DNA from: Roseibium sp. Sym1 | Lineage (GTDB): Bacteria; Pseudomonadota; Alphaproteobacteria; Rhizobiales; Stappiaceae | Assembly (NCBI RefSeq): GCF_027359675.1 | Contig: NZ_CP114786.1 | Location: forward strand, 3,446,501-3,510,500 | Length of the DNA: 64,000 nucleotides | Direction: 5' to 3' | Shown here: one piece after another, positions 1 to 8,091 of the stretch | Layout of the letters: each line of letters opens with the position of its first letter | How positions within the stretch are numbered: position 1 is the first letter of the stretch | Translations under genes and position numbers: made by a program | Notes under the pieces: model-generated | Seen by the model: the letters and a program-made list of their open reading frames with translations, nothing else | What the model was told of the DNA's origin: nothing | Database searches by the model: none

Positions 1-1015
1 TCTGCTGGATGTCCTCGTCACCGTCGCCGCTGGCAAAGGCAAGGTAGTCTTCCAGCATGTGGCTCATTTCGTCCACGTCCTTGCGCATGGCTTCGCGTTC
101 CGGCGTCTCTGCAAGAAACGTGAGCTGCAGCCTCAGGCGGGTGAGAATGGTGCGAAGGTCATGGCTGACCCCGGCGAGCATGGTCGTGCGCTGTTCGATC
201 TGGCGCTCGATGCGGCGGCGCATGTCGATAAAGGCCAGGCTGGCCCGGCGAACTTCGCGGGCCCCGCTGGCCCGGAAGTTCTCGACCGGGCGGCCCCTGC
301 CGAAGGCTTCGGCCGCATTGGCGAGGCGCACGATCGGCCGGATCTGGTTGCGCAGGAACAACAGCGCGATGATCACCAGTACCGCGGAGGTCGAAAACAT
401 CCAGACCAGGAAAATGTGCGAATTTGAGGCATAGGTCTGGCTGCGCCGGGTGAAGATCCGCAGGATCGAATCCTCCAGCTGGATGCGGATCTCCACGAAG
501 CGGGACCGGCCGACCGTGTCGATCCAGAACGGTTTGCCGATCTTCTGGCTGATCGCCTTGCTCAGTTCCTGGTCAATGACATCGAAAAAGGGCTTTGGGG
601 CCGGTGGTGGAAGCGGCTCGAGCGGCATGATGGTCATGGACATGCCGAGCGCCCGCGAGGCAAGCTCCTCGACCCGGGTGTATTCGTCGTCGTGCGGGTA
701 GTTCTCAAGGACGTAGACGACGGCGGCAATCTCGCGGACCACGGCCTCCGACATGCGCTGCGAGACCAGCTGGTAGTGCCGCTCCATGAACACGAACACC
801 AGCACCGACTGAAGGATCACGATCGGAGCGACGATGATCAGGAATGTGCGGGTGAACAGGCCTTTCGGCATCACCCTGTACATGATCCTGGAGACGGCCT
901 TGTAGACGTGGGTGAGCGGTTTGACCGGTCCGGCAAGCGCTTTCAACCTGGCCGACAGGCCATGCCTTTCGGAAAAGGCTTCGAAATCCGCCTTTCGGGG
1001 GCCGGTCAGTCGCAT
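1..1015 (-). CDS. Sensor histidine kinase (EnvZ-like), 3' part cut by window edge
   Basis: Membrane sensor kinase that should phosphorylate the response regulator encoded just upstream. The reading frame opens with ATG at 1013-1015 and stays open to base 1, so only about 338 N-terminal residues are visible. It has a first membrane segment around residues 50-75, a periplasmic stretch, a second membrane segment, a HAMP-like linker and the phospho-acceptor H-box GVSHDLRTILTRLRLQL. The ATP-binding domain lies outside the window. Its start overlaps the end of the response regulator by 10 bases, so the two are translationally coupled. The ligand is unknown. Confidence 0.9.
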   Translation of the reverse strand, partial: MRLTGPRKADFEAFSERHGLSARLKALAGPVKPLTHVYKAVSRIMYRVMPKGLFTRTFLIIVAPIVILQSVLVFVFMERHYQLVSQRMSEAVVREIAAVVYVLENYPHDDEYTRVEELASRALGMSMTIMPLEPLPPPAPKPFFDVIDQELSKAISQKIGKPFWIDTVGRSRFVEIRIQLEDSILRIFTRRSQTYASNSHIFLVWMFSTSAVLVIIALLFLRNQIRPIVRLANAAEAFGRGRPVENFRASGAREVRRASLAFIDMRRRIERQIEQRTTMLAGVSHDLRTILTRLRLQLTFLAETPEREAMRKDVDEMSHMLEDYLAFASGDGDEDIQQ

Positions 1016-1704
1016 GCGAGCCTGTAGCCGATACCGCGGACTGTTTGAAGGTAGATCGGATTTCCCGGATCCGTTTCGATCTTCCGCCTGAGACGGTTGA
1101 TCTGGACATCCACGGTTCGTTCGCCGAGGCCGCTGTCGTCACCGACGATCTTGTGACGGGGCACGGTTGCCCCGGGCTGCTCGGCGAAAATGGCGAGGAT
1201 CTGCTTTTCGCGATCGGTCAGGCGAACCATGCTGTCGCCGTTTTTCAATTCGCCCCGCGAGGCGTTGAAACAGAACGGACCAAAGCGGATTTCCTCGCTT
1301 GCCAGCACAGGCTGCTGGTTGCCTCTGCGCAAGATGGCGGCGATGCGCAACATCAGCTCGCGTGGTTCGAAAGGTTTGGAGAGGTAATCGTCGACCCCTG
1401 CCTCCAGCCCGGCAATCCGGTCCGGAGCCTCGGAGCGCGCCGTGAGCATCAGGATGGGCACTTCCGACGTCTGCCGCAGCGAGGCGGCGAGCTGCAGACC
1501 CGTCTCGCCCGGCATCATGACGTCCAGGATGAGCAGGTCGAACTCCAGTCCGGTAAGGCAGGTACGGGCATCGGCCGCGTTGGCTGCCGTACTGACCCTG
1601 TAGCCGTTGTCTTTCAGGAGCCTTGAAAGAAGATCCCTGATCCGCTTGTCGTCGTCCACGAGAAGAATGTGGTTGGCGTTGTCGTCAGGCACCTGGGCGT
1701 TCAT
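1006..1704 (-). CDS. petR: OmpR-family response regulator, PetR-like
   Basis: Two-component DNA-binding regulator of 232 aa. The receiver domain begins HILLVDDDKRIRDLL, with the acceptor Asp in LLILDVMMPGETG and the conserved Lys in YLSKPFEPREL. The C-terminal winged helix contains ERTVDVQINRLRRKIE and ends VRGIGYRLACD. I chose the ATG at 1704; a TTG at 1743 overlapping the upstream stop would add 13 residues. The order MarR then OmpR regulator matches petP-petR of Rhodobacter capsulatus, where petR is needed for cytochrome bc1 expression. That orthology is inferred, not tested. The gene is co-transcribed with the kinase downstream. Confidence 0.85.
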   Translation of the reverse strand: MNAQVPDDNANHILLVDDDKRIRDLLSRLLKDNGYRVSTAANAADARTCLTGLEFDLLILDVMMPGETGLQLAASLRQTSEVPILMLTARSEAPDRIAGLEAGVDDYLSKPFEPRELMLRIAAILRRGNQQPVLASEEIRFGPFCFNASRGELKNGDSMVRLTDREKQILAIFAEQPGATVPRHKIVGDDSGLGERTVDVQINRLRRKIETDPGNPIYLQTVRGIGYRLACD

Positions 1705-1739
1705 CGCGTCAAATCTGTCCTTGTCCGGCCGCGCGGGTC

Positions 1740-2297
1740 TCAATCCTTCAGATCAAAGGAACTGCGGAGCAATTGAACGATTTCGGGCCGCATTTCCGGG
1801 TCGATCATTTGCAGAAGAAACCTGCGGATAATCTCGTCGCTGCCATCTGGCAACCCAATTAGGGCGCGTTCAAGGCGTTTTTGCTGCAGGCGTGCCAGAT
1901 CCACAGCGAGCGCGTGTCCCTGTTCCGTGGTGTAAAGCAGCCGCTGGCGCCGGTCGTGGTGACCTTCGCGCTGCTCGATGACACCGGCATCGACGAGCTG
2001 TTTCAGGACACGGCCAAGGCTTTGCTTGGTGATGCGCAGAATTCCGAGCAGGTCGGTAACCATGATCCCCGGATTTCGCTCCACGAAATGAAGCACGCGG
2101 TGGTGGGCCCGGCCGAACTCATATTCAGCGAGGACGTCGTCCGGGTCGCGCGTGAAGTCGCGGTAGGCAAAAAACAGGAGTTCGATCAGATCATAGGGCA
2201 GGGCCGCGTCGCGATCCTCCGTTGTCCGCTCCGGTCCGGTGTCGGCCGTGTTCCGCTTGAAAGGAGACGGCGCCGGTTTGAAATTTATGTCAGTCAT
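1740..2297 (-). CDS. petP: MarR-family regulator, PetP-like
   Basis: Winged-helix transcription factor of 185 aa. The DNA-binding region reads MVTDLLGILRITKQSLGR (helix-turn-helix) followed by the wing EGHHDRRQRLLYTTEQG. It has a longer N-terminal tail than a typical 140-150 aa MarR protein. The first gene of a tight regulator-regulator-kinase operon, it diverges from ilvE across 244 bp. PetP of Rhodobacter is a MarR protein that works with PetR; the shared gene order supports that assignment, but the symbol remains tentative. Its ligand and operator are not visible. Confidence 0.82.
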   Translation of the reverse strand: MTDINFKPAPSPFKRNTADTGPERTTEDRDAALPYDLIELLFFAYRDFTRDPDDVLAEYEFGRAHHRVLHFVERNPGIMVTDLLGILRITKQSLGRVLKQLVDAGVIEQREGHHDRRQRLLYTTEQGHALAVDLARLQQKRLERALIGLPDGSDEIIRRFLLQMIDPEMRPEIVQLLRSSFDLKD

Positions 2298-2541
2298 ATT
2301 GACTTAATTCTGGTCGATTGTTACTTCTATATGGTCGTGAACGAAATGATCGGTCCATCAGGTGCATTTTAACGCATCAGATGATAAACGAATCCGATCA
2401 GGTTCGTCGCGGTCATCAGGATACCGATAGTTGGCGTGCTGTGCAAAAAATACAGCGGTGAAAAAAGACGCAAGTCTTTGGCGATATTCGCCTCTGTAGA
2501 TCTGAAAACGATAAGCGCTCAAGGAGCGCGGGAGAAGAAAA

Positions 2542-3444
2542 ATGGCTGGAACGCCTTTTGACCAGCTCAGTGGTGATATCTGGTACGATGGTACCTTCGT
2601 GCCCTGGTCGGAAGCGAAACTGCATGTCCTGAGCCACGGACTGCATTACGGCAGCAGCGTCTTCGAAGGCGAACGGGCCTATGGCGGGCGCATTTTCAAG
2701 TCGGAAGAACATACCGACCGCCTCCTGGCTTCAGGCCGGATGCTGGGCTTCGAGATTCCCTGGACGGCGGAACAGATCAACGCCGCCAAGGAGGAAACGC
2801 TGGCGCGCATGAACCTGACCGACGCCTATATCCGCCCGGTCGCCTGGCGCGGCAGCGAGATGATGGGAATTTCAGCGCAGAAAAACACCATTCATCTTGC
2901 GATCGCAGCCTGGGAGTGGCCGAGCTATTTCAAGCCGGAAGAACGGTTGAAGGGCATTCGCCTCGATCTTGCGGAATACCGCCGGCCGGATCCGAAAACG
3001 GCGCCCTACAAGGCCAAGGCTGCCGGCCTCTACATGATCTGCACCATTTCCAAACACGCAGCGGAATCCAGGGGCTATACCGATGCCCTGATGCTGGACT
3101 GGCGCGGCCAGGTGGCAGAGGCCACCGGTGCCAACGTGTTCTTCGTCCGGGACGGCAAGATCCACACGCCGACCCCGGACTGTTTTCTGGACGGGATCAC
3201 CCGCCGCACGGTGATCGGCCTTGCCCGCGACCGCGGCATCGAGGTGATCGAACGGGTGATCCAGCCGGAGGAACTTGGCGATTTCGAGCAGTGCTTCGTC
3301 ACCGGAACGGCGGCGGAAGTCACGCCGGTCTCCGAGATTGCGGGCAACAGCTACGAGGTCGGCGAGATCATCAAGACCCTGATGGAAGACTATGACGCCG
3401 CGGTGCGGCCGGACGCGCCTGCTTTGCAGGCCGCTGCCGGATAA
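2542..3444 (+). CDS. ilvE: Branched-chain amino-acid aminotransferase
   Basis: PLP-dependent class IV aminotransferase of 300 aa that interconverts Leu, Ile and Val with their 2-oxo acids in the cytoplasm. Family marks are SHGLHYGSSVFEGERAY near the N-terminus, the PLP-lysine region TAPYKAKAAGLYM, EATGANVFFVRDG and the phosphate-binding end ITRRTVIGLA and FVTGTAAEVTPV. The ATG start has an AAGGAG-type ribosome site about 15 bases upstream and the length is normal for the family. It stands alone with its own terminator downstream, divergent from the PetP/PetR-like operon. Confidence 0.95.
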   Translation: MAGTPFDQLSGDIWYDGTFVPWSEAKLHVLSHGLHYGSSVFEGERAYGGRIFKSEEHTDRLLASGRMLGFEIPWTAEQINAAKEETLARMNLTDAYIRPVAWRGSEMMGISAQKNTIHLAIAAWEWPSYFKPEERLKGIRLDLAEYRRPDPKTAPYKAKAAGLYMICTISKHAAESRGYTDALMLDWRGQVAEATGANVFFVRDGKIHTPTPDCFLDGITRRTVIGLARDRGIEVIERVIQPEELGDFEQCFVTGTAAEVTPVSEIAGNSYEVGEIIKTLMEDYDAAVRPDAPALQAAAG

Positions 3445-3471
3445 GCCATTCGGCAAGTCTCGAGTTAAGTA

Positions 3472-3501
3472 CAAAGGCGGGCTCAGGCCCGCCTTTTTTT
3501 G
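3472..3501 (+). terminator. Rho-independent terminator after ilvE
   Basis: GGCGGG and CCCGCC form a stem around CTCAGG, flanked by an A-run and followed by seven T residues. It sits about 30 bases after the ilvE stop. Confidence 0.9.
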
Positions 3502-3580
3502 TCTCGCGTCCGGGTCGCTATTCCTTAGGAAGCCCGCCGTCAATCAGCTGCTATTCCGGTCGCCGTGGTCGGAATGCTTG

Positions 3581-3629
3581 CTCATGTAGAATGATCGTTC
3601 TACATGAGTGGGTAGAATGATCATTCTAC
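3581..3629. promoter_or_regulatory. Two tandem palindromic operators before the oxidoreductase
   Basis: Palindrome 1 (3581-3608) has the half-sites CTCATGTAGAATGA and TCGTTCTACATGAG, 28 bp with one mismatched pair. Palindrome 2 (3612-3629) is GTAGAATGATCATTCTAC, 18 bp and perfect. Their centres are 26 bp apart and the second ends 11 bp before the chosen ATG. Such sites typically bind TetR-type dimers. No regulator gene of that family lies nearby, so the repressor must be encoded elsewhere. Confidence 0.85.
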
Positions 3630-3640
3630 ATGAGGGCGAG

Positions 3641-4714
3641 ATGACATTTCCCGACGAGATGTGCGGCATGGTGCTGACCGGCCACGGCGGACTGGACAGG
3701 CTGGCGTGGCGGGACGATCTGGCCGTGCCAAGGCCTGGGCCGGGCGAGGTGCTGATCAGGGTCGGAGCCGCTTCGGTGAACAACACGGATGTCAACACCC
3801 GCACCGGCTGGTATTCCAAGACCGTGCGCGGCGACACGGCCTCGGCGGCCGTTGGCGGCCATGAGCCCGGAAACGGCGTTGACGGAAGCTGGTCCGGCAA
3901 GCCGCTGAGCTTCCCGCGCATTCAGGGGGCGGATTGTTGCGGCGAGATTGTTGCTGTCGGGGAGGGCGTTCCGGAGGCCCGTATCGGCGAGCGGGTCCTT
4001 GTGCGGACGATGCAAACCAGGAAAACGGGCGGCGACGATTTCGAGGTATGGACCTTCGGATCCGAGTGTGACGGTGGCTTCGCCGAATATACGAAGATCG
4101 GGTCGCAGGACGCGATTGCCGTGAACTCGAAACTGAGCGATGTCGAGCTGGCGACGTTTCCCTGCGCGTTTTCAACAGCCGAAGGCATGATCCAGCGTGC
4201 GGGCGTCGGAGCCGAACGCGTTCTGATCACCGGAGCCTCAGGCGGGGTCGGGTCCGCCGCGATCCAGCTGGCCAAACGGCGCGGGGCGCATGTAACGGCG
4301 GTGACCAGCGCGTCCAAGGCGCCTGAGCTGAAAGCGCTGGGCGCCGACGAAACGCTGGTCAGGGACGAAGCGTATCCCGAGCGCCGCTTCGATGTGGTGC
4401 TCGACCTGGTGGGCGGTGCGCGCTGGGGCGACCTGATCGAGGCCCTGGTCGACCGGTGCCGCTACGTGACTTCCGGTGCGATTGCCGGCCCGATCGTCGA
4501 ACTCGACCTGCGTACGCTCTACCTGCGCGACCTGACGCTTCTGGGCAGTACCTATCAGCCGGACACCATCTTCACCGACCTGGTCGGCTACATCGAGGCG
4601 GGCGAGATCCGGCCGGTTGTTTCCGCGACCTACCCGCTCAAGGATCTGCGCAAGGCGCAGGAAGCATTCCTGGAAAAGGGCTTTGTCGGCAAGATCGGGA
4701 TCGAGGTCGGGTGA
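3641..4714 (+). CDS. Zinc-type alcohol dehydrogenase / quinone oxidoreductase-like MDR protein
   Basis: NAD(P)H-dependent medium-chain dehydrogenase/reductase of 357 aa. It has the N-terminal GroES-like fold (PGPGEVLIRVGAASVNNTDV), the family segment GADCCGEIVAVGEGV and the cofactor-binding Rossmann motif LITGASGGVGSAAIQLAKR, with FDVVLDLVGG later. I see no full zinc-ligand set, so a quinone-oxidoreductase-like or synaptic-vesicle-protein-type reductase fits better than a zinc alcohol dehydrogenase. Start at ATG 3641; upstream ATG and GTG codons fall inside the operator. The substrate is unknown. The operator pair suggests induction by an electrophile or xenobiotic. Confidence 0.82.
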   Translation: MTFPDEMCGMVLTGHGGLDRLAWRDDLAVPRPGPGEVLIRVGAASVNNTDVNTRTGWYSKTVRGDTASAAVGGHEPGNGVDGSWSGKPLSFPRIQGADCCGEIVAVGEGVPEARIGERVLVRTMQTRKTGGDDFEVWTFGSECDGGFAEYTKIGSQDAIAVNSKLSDVELATFPCAFSTAEGMIQRAGVGAERVLITGASGGVGSAAIQLAKRRGAHVTAVTSASKAPELKALGADETLVRDEAYPERRFDVVLDLVGGARWGDLIEALVDRCRYVTSGAIAGPIVELDLRTLYLRDLTLLGSTYQPDTIFTDLVGYIEAGEIRPVVSATYPLKDLRKAQEAFLEKGFVGKIGIEVG

Positions 4715-4736
4715 GGGAGGCAAGTTCGTAAAAAAG

Positions 4737-4758
4737 GAAGACGGGCCACGGCCCGTCT
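4737..4758. terminator. Bidirectional terminator
   Basis: AAGACGGGCC and GGCCCGTCTT pair around a two-base AC loop, with an A-run before and T residues after. It serves the convergent oxidoreductase and transporter genes. Confidence 0.85.
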
Positions 4759-4763
4759 TTTGG

Positions 4764-6092
4764 TCATTCATGGGACGGCTTGTCGTGGAGCGCATGGAAC
4801 ATGCGACCGCGCTCGGCATAGAGAATGCAGCCGATGGCCGCGAGGCCATACACCGTGTAGGCGAGGCCGAGCGGCTGGGTGGTTCCGTCGAAGAGCTGGC
4901 CCATGACGTAACCGAGGATCGCGCCGCCGAGCGTCGAGACCGTGCCGATGACGGAGGAGGCCGTGCCGGCAATGGCCCCGAGCGGTTCCATGGCCATGGC
5001 GTTGAAGTTCGCGCCGAGGAAGCCGAAGCTGGTCATGATCAGGGTCGCCAGGACCATGAACACCCAGAAGTTTTCCATATCGAGCGCGGACAGCAACCAG
5101 ACCAGAATTCCGAGGCCGGTGTAGATCACCGCGGCGCCGTGTGACAGCCGGCGCATGCCGATGGCTTCCACCAGTTGGGCATTGGTGAAGGAAGCGATCG
5201 CCATGGTGATGGCAATGGCGGCGAAAACGATCGGAAACAGGGTTCCGAGACCGAAAATGTCGACGAAGATCTGTTGCGACATGGCCAGGAAGGAAAACAG
5301 GCCTCCGAAGATGAAGGCGGTGCCGACCATGTAGCCCAGGCTGACGCGCGTGGTCACCGCCGTCCAGTAGGCGCTGGTGATGGTCGACAGCACCATGGGC
5401 CGCCGTTTTTCGATGACCAGGGTTTCCGGCATGCGCACGGCCGACCAGATCATCATGGTCAATCCGGAAAACAGCAGAAGTGCGAATATCCAGTGCCAGC
5501 CTGCAATCAGCAGGAGCGCCTGGCCGATGGACGGCGCGACGACGGGAACGGCCATGAACACCATCATCACCAGCGACATGACCTTGCCCATGCGCCGCCC
5601 GGTGTAACAGTCCCTGACGATGGAGAGCGCGGAGACGCGGGCGGCGGCACAGCCGATGCCCTGCAGGACCCGGGCGATCAGCAGCGTTTCCAGGTCCATG
5701 GCGAAAATGGCGCCGATGCTCGCCAGGCTGTAAAGCGCGAGCCCGCCGACAAGAATGCTGCGCCGCCCCAGCGCGTCGGTCACGGGGCCGAAGAAAAGTT
5801 GCGCGCCGCCGAAACCGACCAGATAGGACAGCAGGATCAGCTGGCGGTTGTTCTCCTCGATGATGTCGAGCGCGTCGCCGATGGCCGGCAGCGCCGGCAG
5901 CATCACGTCGATCGCCATGGCGTTGAGCGCCATGATCATGGCGATGATGGTGACAAATTCCGCAAAGGGGATGCCGGGTTCGCGCAGGACTTCGCTTGAG
6001 TCGCCGGAACGCGTCTGGCTCGCGGCCGGCTGGGCGGCGGCGTCGGGGGAATCGCTATCGTGTTTCACGGGGTCGGACCAATTCGAAGGCAC
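4764..6092 (-). CDS. Bcr/CflA-type multidrug efflux transporter (MFS)
   Basis: Twelve-helix inner-membrane proton antiporter of 442 aa. A hydrophilic N-terminal tail of about 45 residues is followed by helix 1 (FVTIIAMIMALNAMAIDVML). The loop 2-3 MFS motif reads DALGRRSILVGGLALY, and motif C-like RVLQGIGCAAARVSALSIV follows, typical of the drug-resistance Bcr/CflA subfamily. The GTG start at 6092 is the only early candidate and lacks a strong ribosome site. It converges on the oxidoreductase. The substrate cannot be read from sequence. Confidence 0.88.
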   Translation of the reverse strand: MPSNWSDPVKHDSDSPDAAAQPAASQTRSGDSSEVLREPGIPFAEFVTIIAMIMALNAMAIDVMLPALPAIGDALDIIEENNRQLILLSYLVGFGGAQLFFGPVTDALGRRSILVGGLALYSLASIGAIFAMDLETLLIARVLQGIGCAAARVSALSIVRDCYTGRRMGKVMSLVMMVFMAVPVVAPSIGQALLLIAGWHWIFALLLFSGLTMMIWSAVRMPETLVIEKRRPMVLSTITSAYWTAVTTRVSLGYMVGTAFIFGGLFSFLAMSQQIFVDIFGLGTLFPIVFAAIAITMAIASFTNAQLVEAIGMRRLSHGAAVIYTGLGILVWLLSALDMENFWVFMVLATLIMTSFGFLGANFNAMAMEPLGAIAGTASSVIGTVSTLGGAILGYVMGQLFDGTTQPLGLAYTVYGLAAIGCILYAERGRMFHALHDKPSHE

Positions 6093-6178
6093 GGCTATGG
6101 TGGAGCCGCAAAAGTCAAGGAAGGGAAAGCTGGTCGGCCAAGGCGCCGCAATGGTGCCAGTCTAAAGGCTTGCGCGGC

Positions 6179-6640
6179 TCAGGTCCAGCGTGCGGCATCC
6201 TTGTCGTCATCGGCCTTGGCTTCGACCCAGGTGGCCGTGCCCCCCTGGGCCAGGTGCTCCTTTTTCCAGAAGGGAGCCCGGGTTTTCAGGTAGTCCATCA
6301 GGAAATCGGCAGCCTCGAATGCCGCCCTGCGGTGCGCCGAGGCGGCGACGACAAGCACGATGTCCTCTCCCGGACGGATCTTGCCGAAACGGTGGATAAC
6401 CGTCAGCCCGGTCAAGGGCCAGCGGTCCGCGGCCTGTTCCGCGATCCGGGTGAGTTCGGCCTCGGCCATGCCCGGATAATGTTCCAGTTCCAGTGCCTCG
6501 AGCGTTCCGGCCTCGTCCCGGCACAGGCCCGTGAAGCTGACCAGGGCACCGACATCCTTGCGCCCTTCGGTCAGGCGCCTGGCCTCGGCCTCGGCATTGA
6601 AGTCCTCCGCCTGGACGCGAACATGGGGGGCAACAGGCAT
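6179..6640 (-). CDS. moaE: Molybdopterin synthase catalytic subunit MoaE
   Basis: Large subunit of molybdopterin synthase, 153 aa, which converts cyclic pyranopterin monophosphate to molybdopterin with sulfur from MoaD. Visible marks are GALVSFTGLCRDE, LELEHYPGMAE, VIHRFGKIRPGEDIVLV and the active-site region FLMDYLKTRAPFWKKE. It lies three bases after moaD in the order moaD-moaE, as expected for two subunits made together. Length is normal. Confidence 0.95.
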   Translation of the reverse strand: MPVAPHVRVQAEDFNAEAEARRLTEGRKDVGALVSFTGLCRDEAGTLEALELEHYPGMAEAELTRIAEQAADRWPLTGLTVIHRFGKIRPGEDIVLVVAASAHRRAAFEAADFLMDYLKTRAPFWKKEHLAQGGTATWVEAKADDDKDAARWT

Positions 6641-6643
6641 GGG

Positions 6644-6895
6644 TCAGCCGCCTGTCATCGGCGGGAAGAAGGCAACTTCCCGGGCATTGCCCAGCACTTC
6701 GTCGGGTTCCACATGCATCTGGTCCAGCGCGACACGGATGGCGTCTTCTTCCTCGAAGGCGGCCGCATGATTGTCGTCGAGGGATTTCAGATGGGCGATC
6801 AGGTCTGCGACGGTGGCGACGGAAGCCGGCACCTCGATCGTCTCTTCCTCGACACCGACCCGTTCGCGGACCCAGGCAAAATAGCGGATGTTCAT
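6644..6895 (-). CDS. moaD: Molybdopterin synthase sulfur carrier MoaD
   Basis: Ubiquitin-like sulfur carrier of 83 aa. The C-terminus PPMTGG carries the Gly-Gly tail that is adenylated and thiocarboxylated before sulfur transfer in MoaE. The N-terminus MNIRYFAWVRERVG is typical. It directly precedes moaE on the same strand and follows pgsA, an arrangement found in many alphaproteobacteria. Confidence 0.95.
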   Translation of the reverse strand: MNIRYFAWVRERVGVEEETIEVPASVATVADLIAHLKSLDDNHAAAFEEEDAIRVALDQMHVEPDEVLGNAREVAFFPPMTGG

Positions 6896-6936
6896 CAGAC
6901 CTCCCGGTGGTGGGGTTTCAACGGCGGACAGCCGGC

Positions 6937-7509
6937 CTATTCGGTGATCAGGTGGCCGATGCCGGCGCGGAAATAGTCATAGCCCGTATATAGGGTCAGG
7001 ATGGCGGCGAGCCAAAGCGCGACCAGGCCGATATCCGTTGTGTAGGCGAACACCGTGTCGCCCGCCGGCCCGGCCAGCAGGAAGGCGATGGCGACCAGCT
7101 GCACGGTGGTCTTCCACTTGGCGAGCTGGGTGACCGGTACGGAGACCTGCAACTCGGCCAGGAATTCGCGCAGGCCGGACACCAGGATCTCGCGGCACAG
7201 GATGATGATCGCCGCGATCATCGACCAGCCGCCGATGGTGCCGTCACCGGCCAGCATCAGCAGGCTCACCGAGACGAGCAGCTTGTCGGCGATCGGGTCG
7301 AGCATGCGTCCGAGTGCGGATTGCTGCTGCCAGGCGCGGGCCAGATAACCGTCGAAAAAATCCGTGATCGCGGCGACGACGAACAGTCCGAGCGCGATCC
7401 ACCGGGGCGTGGTGCCCTCAAAGTAAAAGCAGAAGGCGACAGCCGGAACCGCCAGAATACGCCCATAGGTCAGAAGATTGGGCAGGCTCAGAACAATATT
7501 GCGTTTCAT
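6937..7509 (-). CDS. pgsA: CDP-diacylglycerol-glycerol-3-phosphate 3-phosphatidyltransferase
   Basis: Integral membrane enzyme of 190 aa that makes phosphatidylglycerol phosphate. The CDP-alcohol phosphotransferase motif D-G-x2-A-R-x8-G-x3-D-x3-D is seen as FDGYLARAWQQQSALGRMLD followed by PIADK. The start chosen is ATG at 7509, giving the usual N-terminus MKRNIVLSLPNLLTYGR; the frame stays open upstream for 55 more codons without family-like sequence. It lies upstream of moaD-moaE on the same strand. Confidence 0.95.
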   Translation of the reverse strand: MKRNIVLSLPNLLTYGRILAVPAVAFCFYFEGTTPRWIALGLFVVAAITDFFDGYLARAWQQQSALGRMLDPIADKLLVSVSLLMLAGDGTIGGWSMIAAIIILCREILVSGLREFLAELQVSVPVTQLAKWKTTVQLVAIAFLLAGPAGDTVFAYTTDIGLVALWLAAILTLYTGYDYFRAGIGHLITE

Positions 7510-7642
7510 GTCGGCTTTCGGATTGCAGGCAGAGGCGGAACAGCCTGGTGTCTTTCGCGCGAGCCCTCGGGCAGGGAAATCCTGAAATCCCCGTGCGTCT
7601 GAAGGTCGTGACGCGCACGGAGAGGCATTTCCGCGGGTCGTG

Positions 7643-7933
7643 TCAATCGAATAGGCTATCGCCCATCTGGTCAATCATCATTTTGGCCTTGCGGATCATC
7701 TCGGTGGCTGCCGCGCTTTCTTCCGGCAGCGTATCCGCGCGAATGAAGGTATGCACCTTTTTCGTCTCGCCGTCCTGCTTCTCGATCCGGCCGGACACCT
7801 GCCACTGGCCGTTGTTCTGCTGGGGTTCCGCGACGATCTGAAAGCCGTTGTAATCGATCGGGGCGGCCTTCGAGGCGCTTTTCGTACCGTCTCCGGAGGA
7901 TGAAAACAGCGATTTGAAAATCTTGCCGAGCAT
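7643..7933 (-). CDS. HlyU-family small protein
   Basis: Small cytoplasmic protein of 96 aa resembling the HlyU family, named for a Vibrio transcription activator. Family-like stretches are DYNGFQIVAEP, GQWQVSGRI, HTFIRADTL and the C-terminal GDSLFD. Alphaproteobacterial members are mostly uncharacterised, so a regulatory role is inferred from the family name only. It is monocistronic, on the same strand as pgsA. Confidence 0.75.
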   Translation of the reverse strand: MLGKIFKSLFSSSGDGTKSASKAAPIDYNGFQIVAEPQQNNGQWQVSGRIEKQDGETKKVHTFIRADTLPEESAAATEMIRKAKMMIDQMGDSLFD

Positions 7934-8040
7934 CTGGTGCCTCTATCCGTTTCTCCTGTTCCTTTTACGAGCGCAGGCGGGGGGCATCAAGGGGGATGGC
8001 GTCAGAAGAAAGAAGTGACAAAGGCACAGGGGGCAGACGG

Positions 8041-8075
8041 AAAAGCCCCGCGATGCGTTCGACCGCGGGGCTTCT
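8041..8075. terminator. Terminator between HlyU-like and hydrolase genes
   Basis: GCCCCGCG (8045-8052) pairs with CGCGGGGC (8064-8071), with A/T runs on both sides. On the minus strand it ends the dienelactone hydrolase transcript. Confidence 0.85.
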
Positions 8076-8091
8076 TCATTGAAAATGCGAT

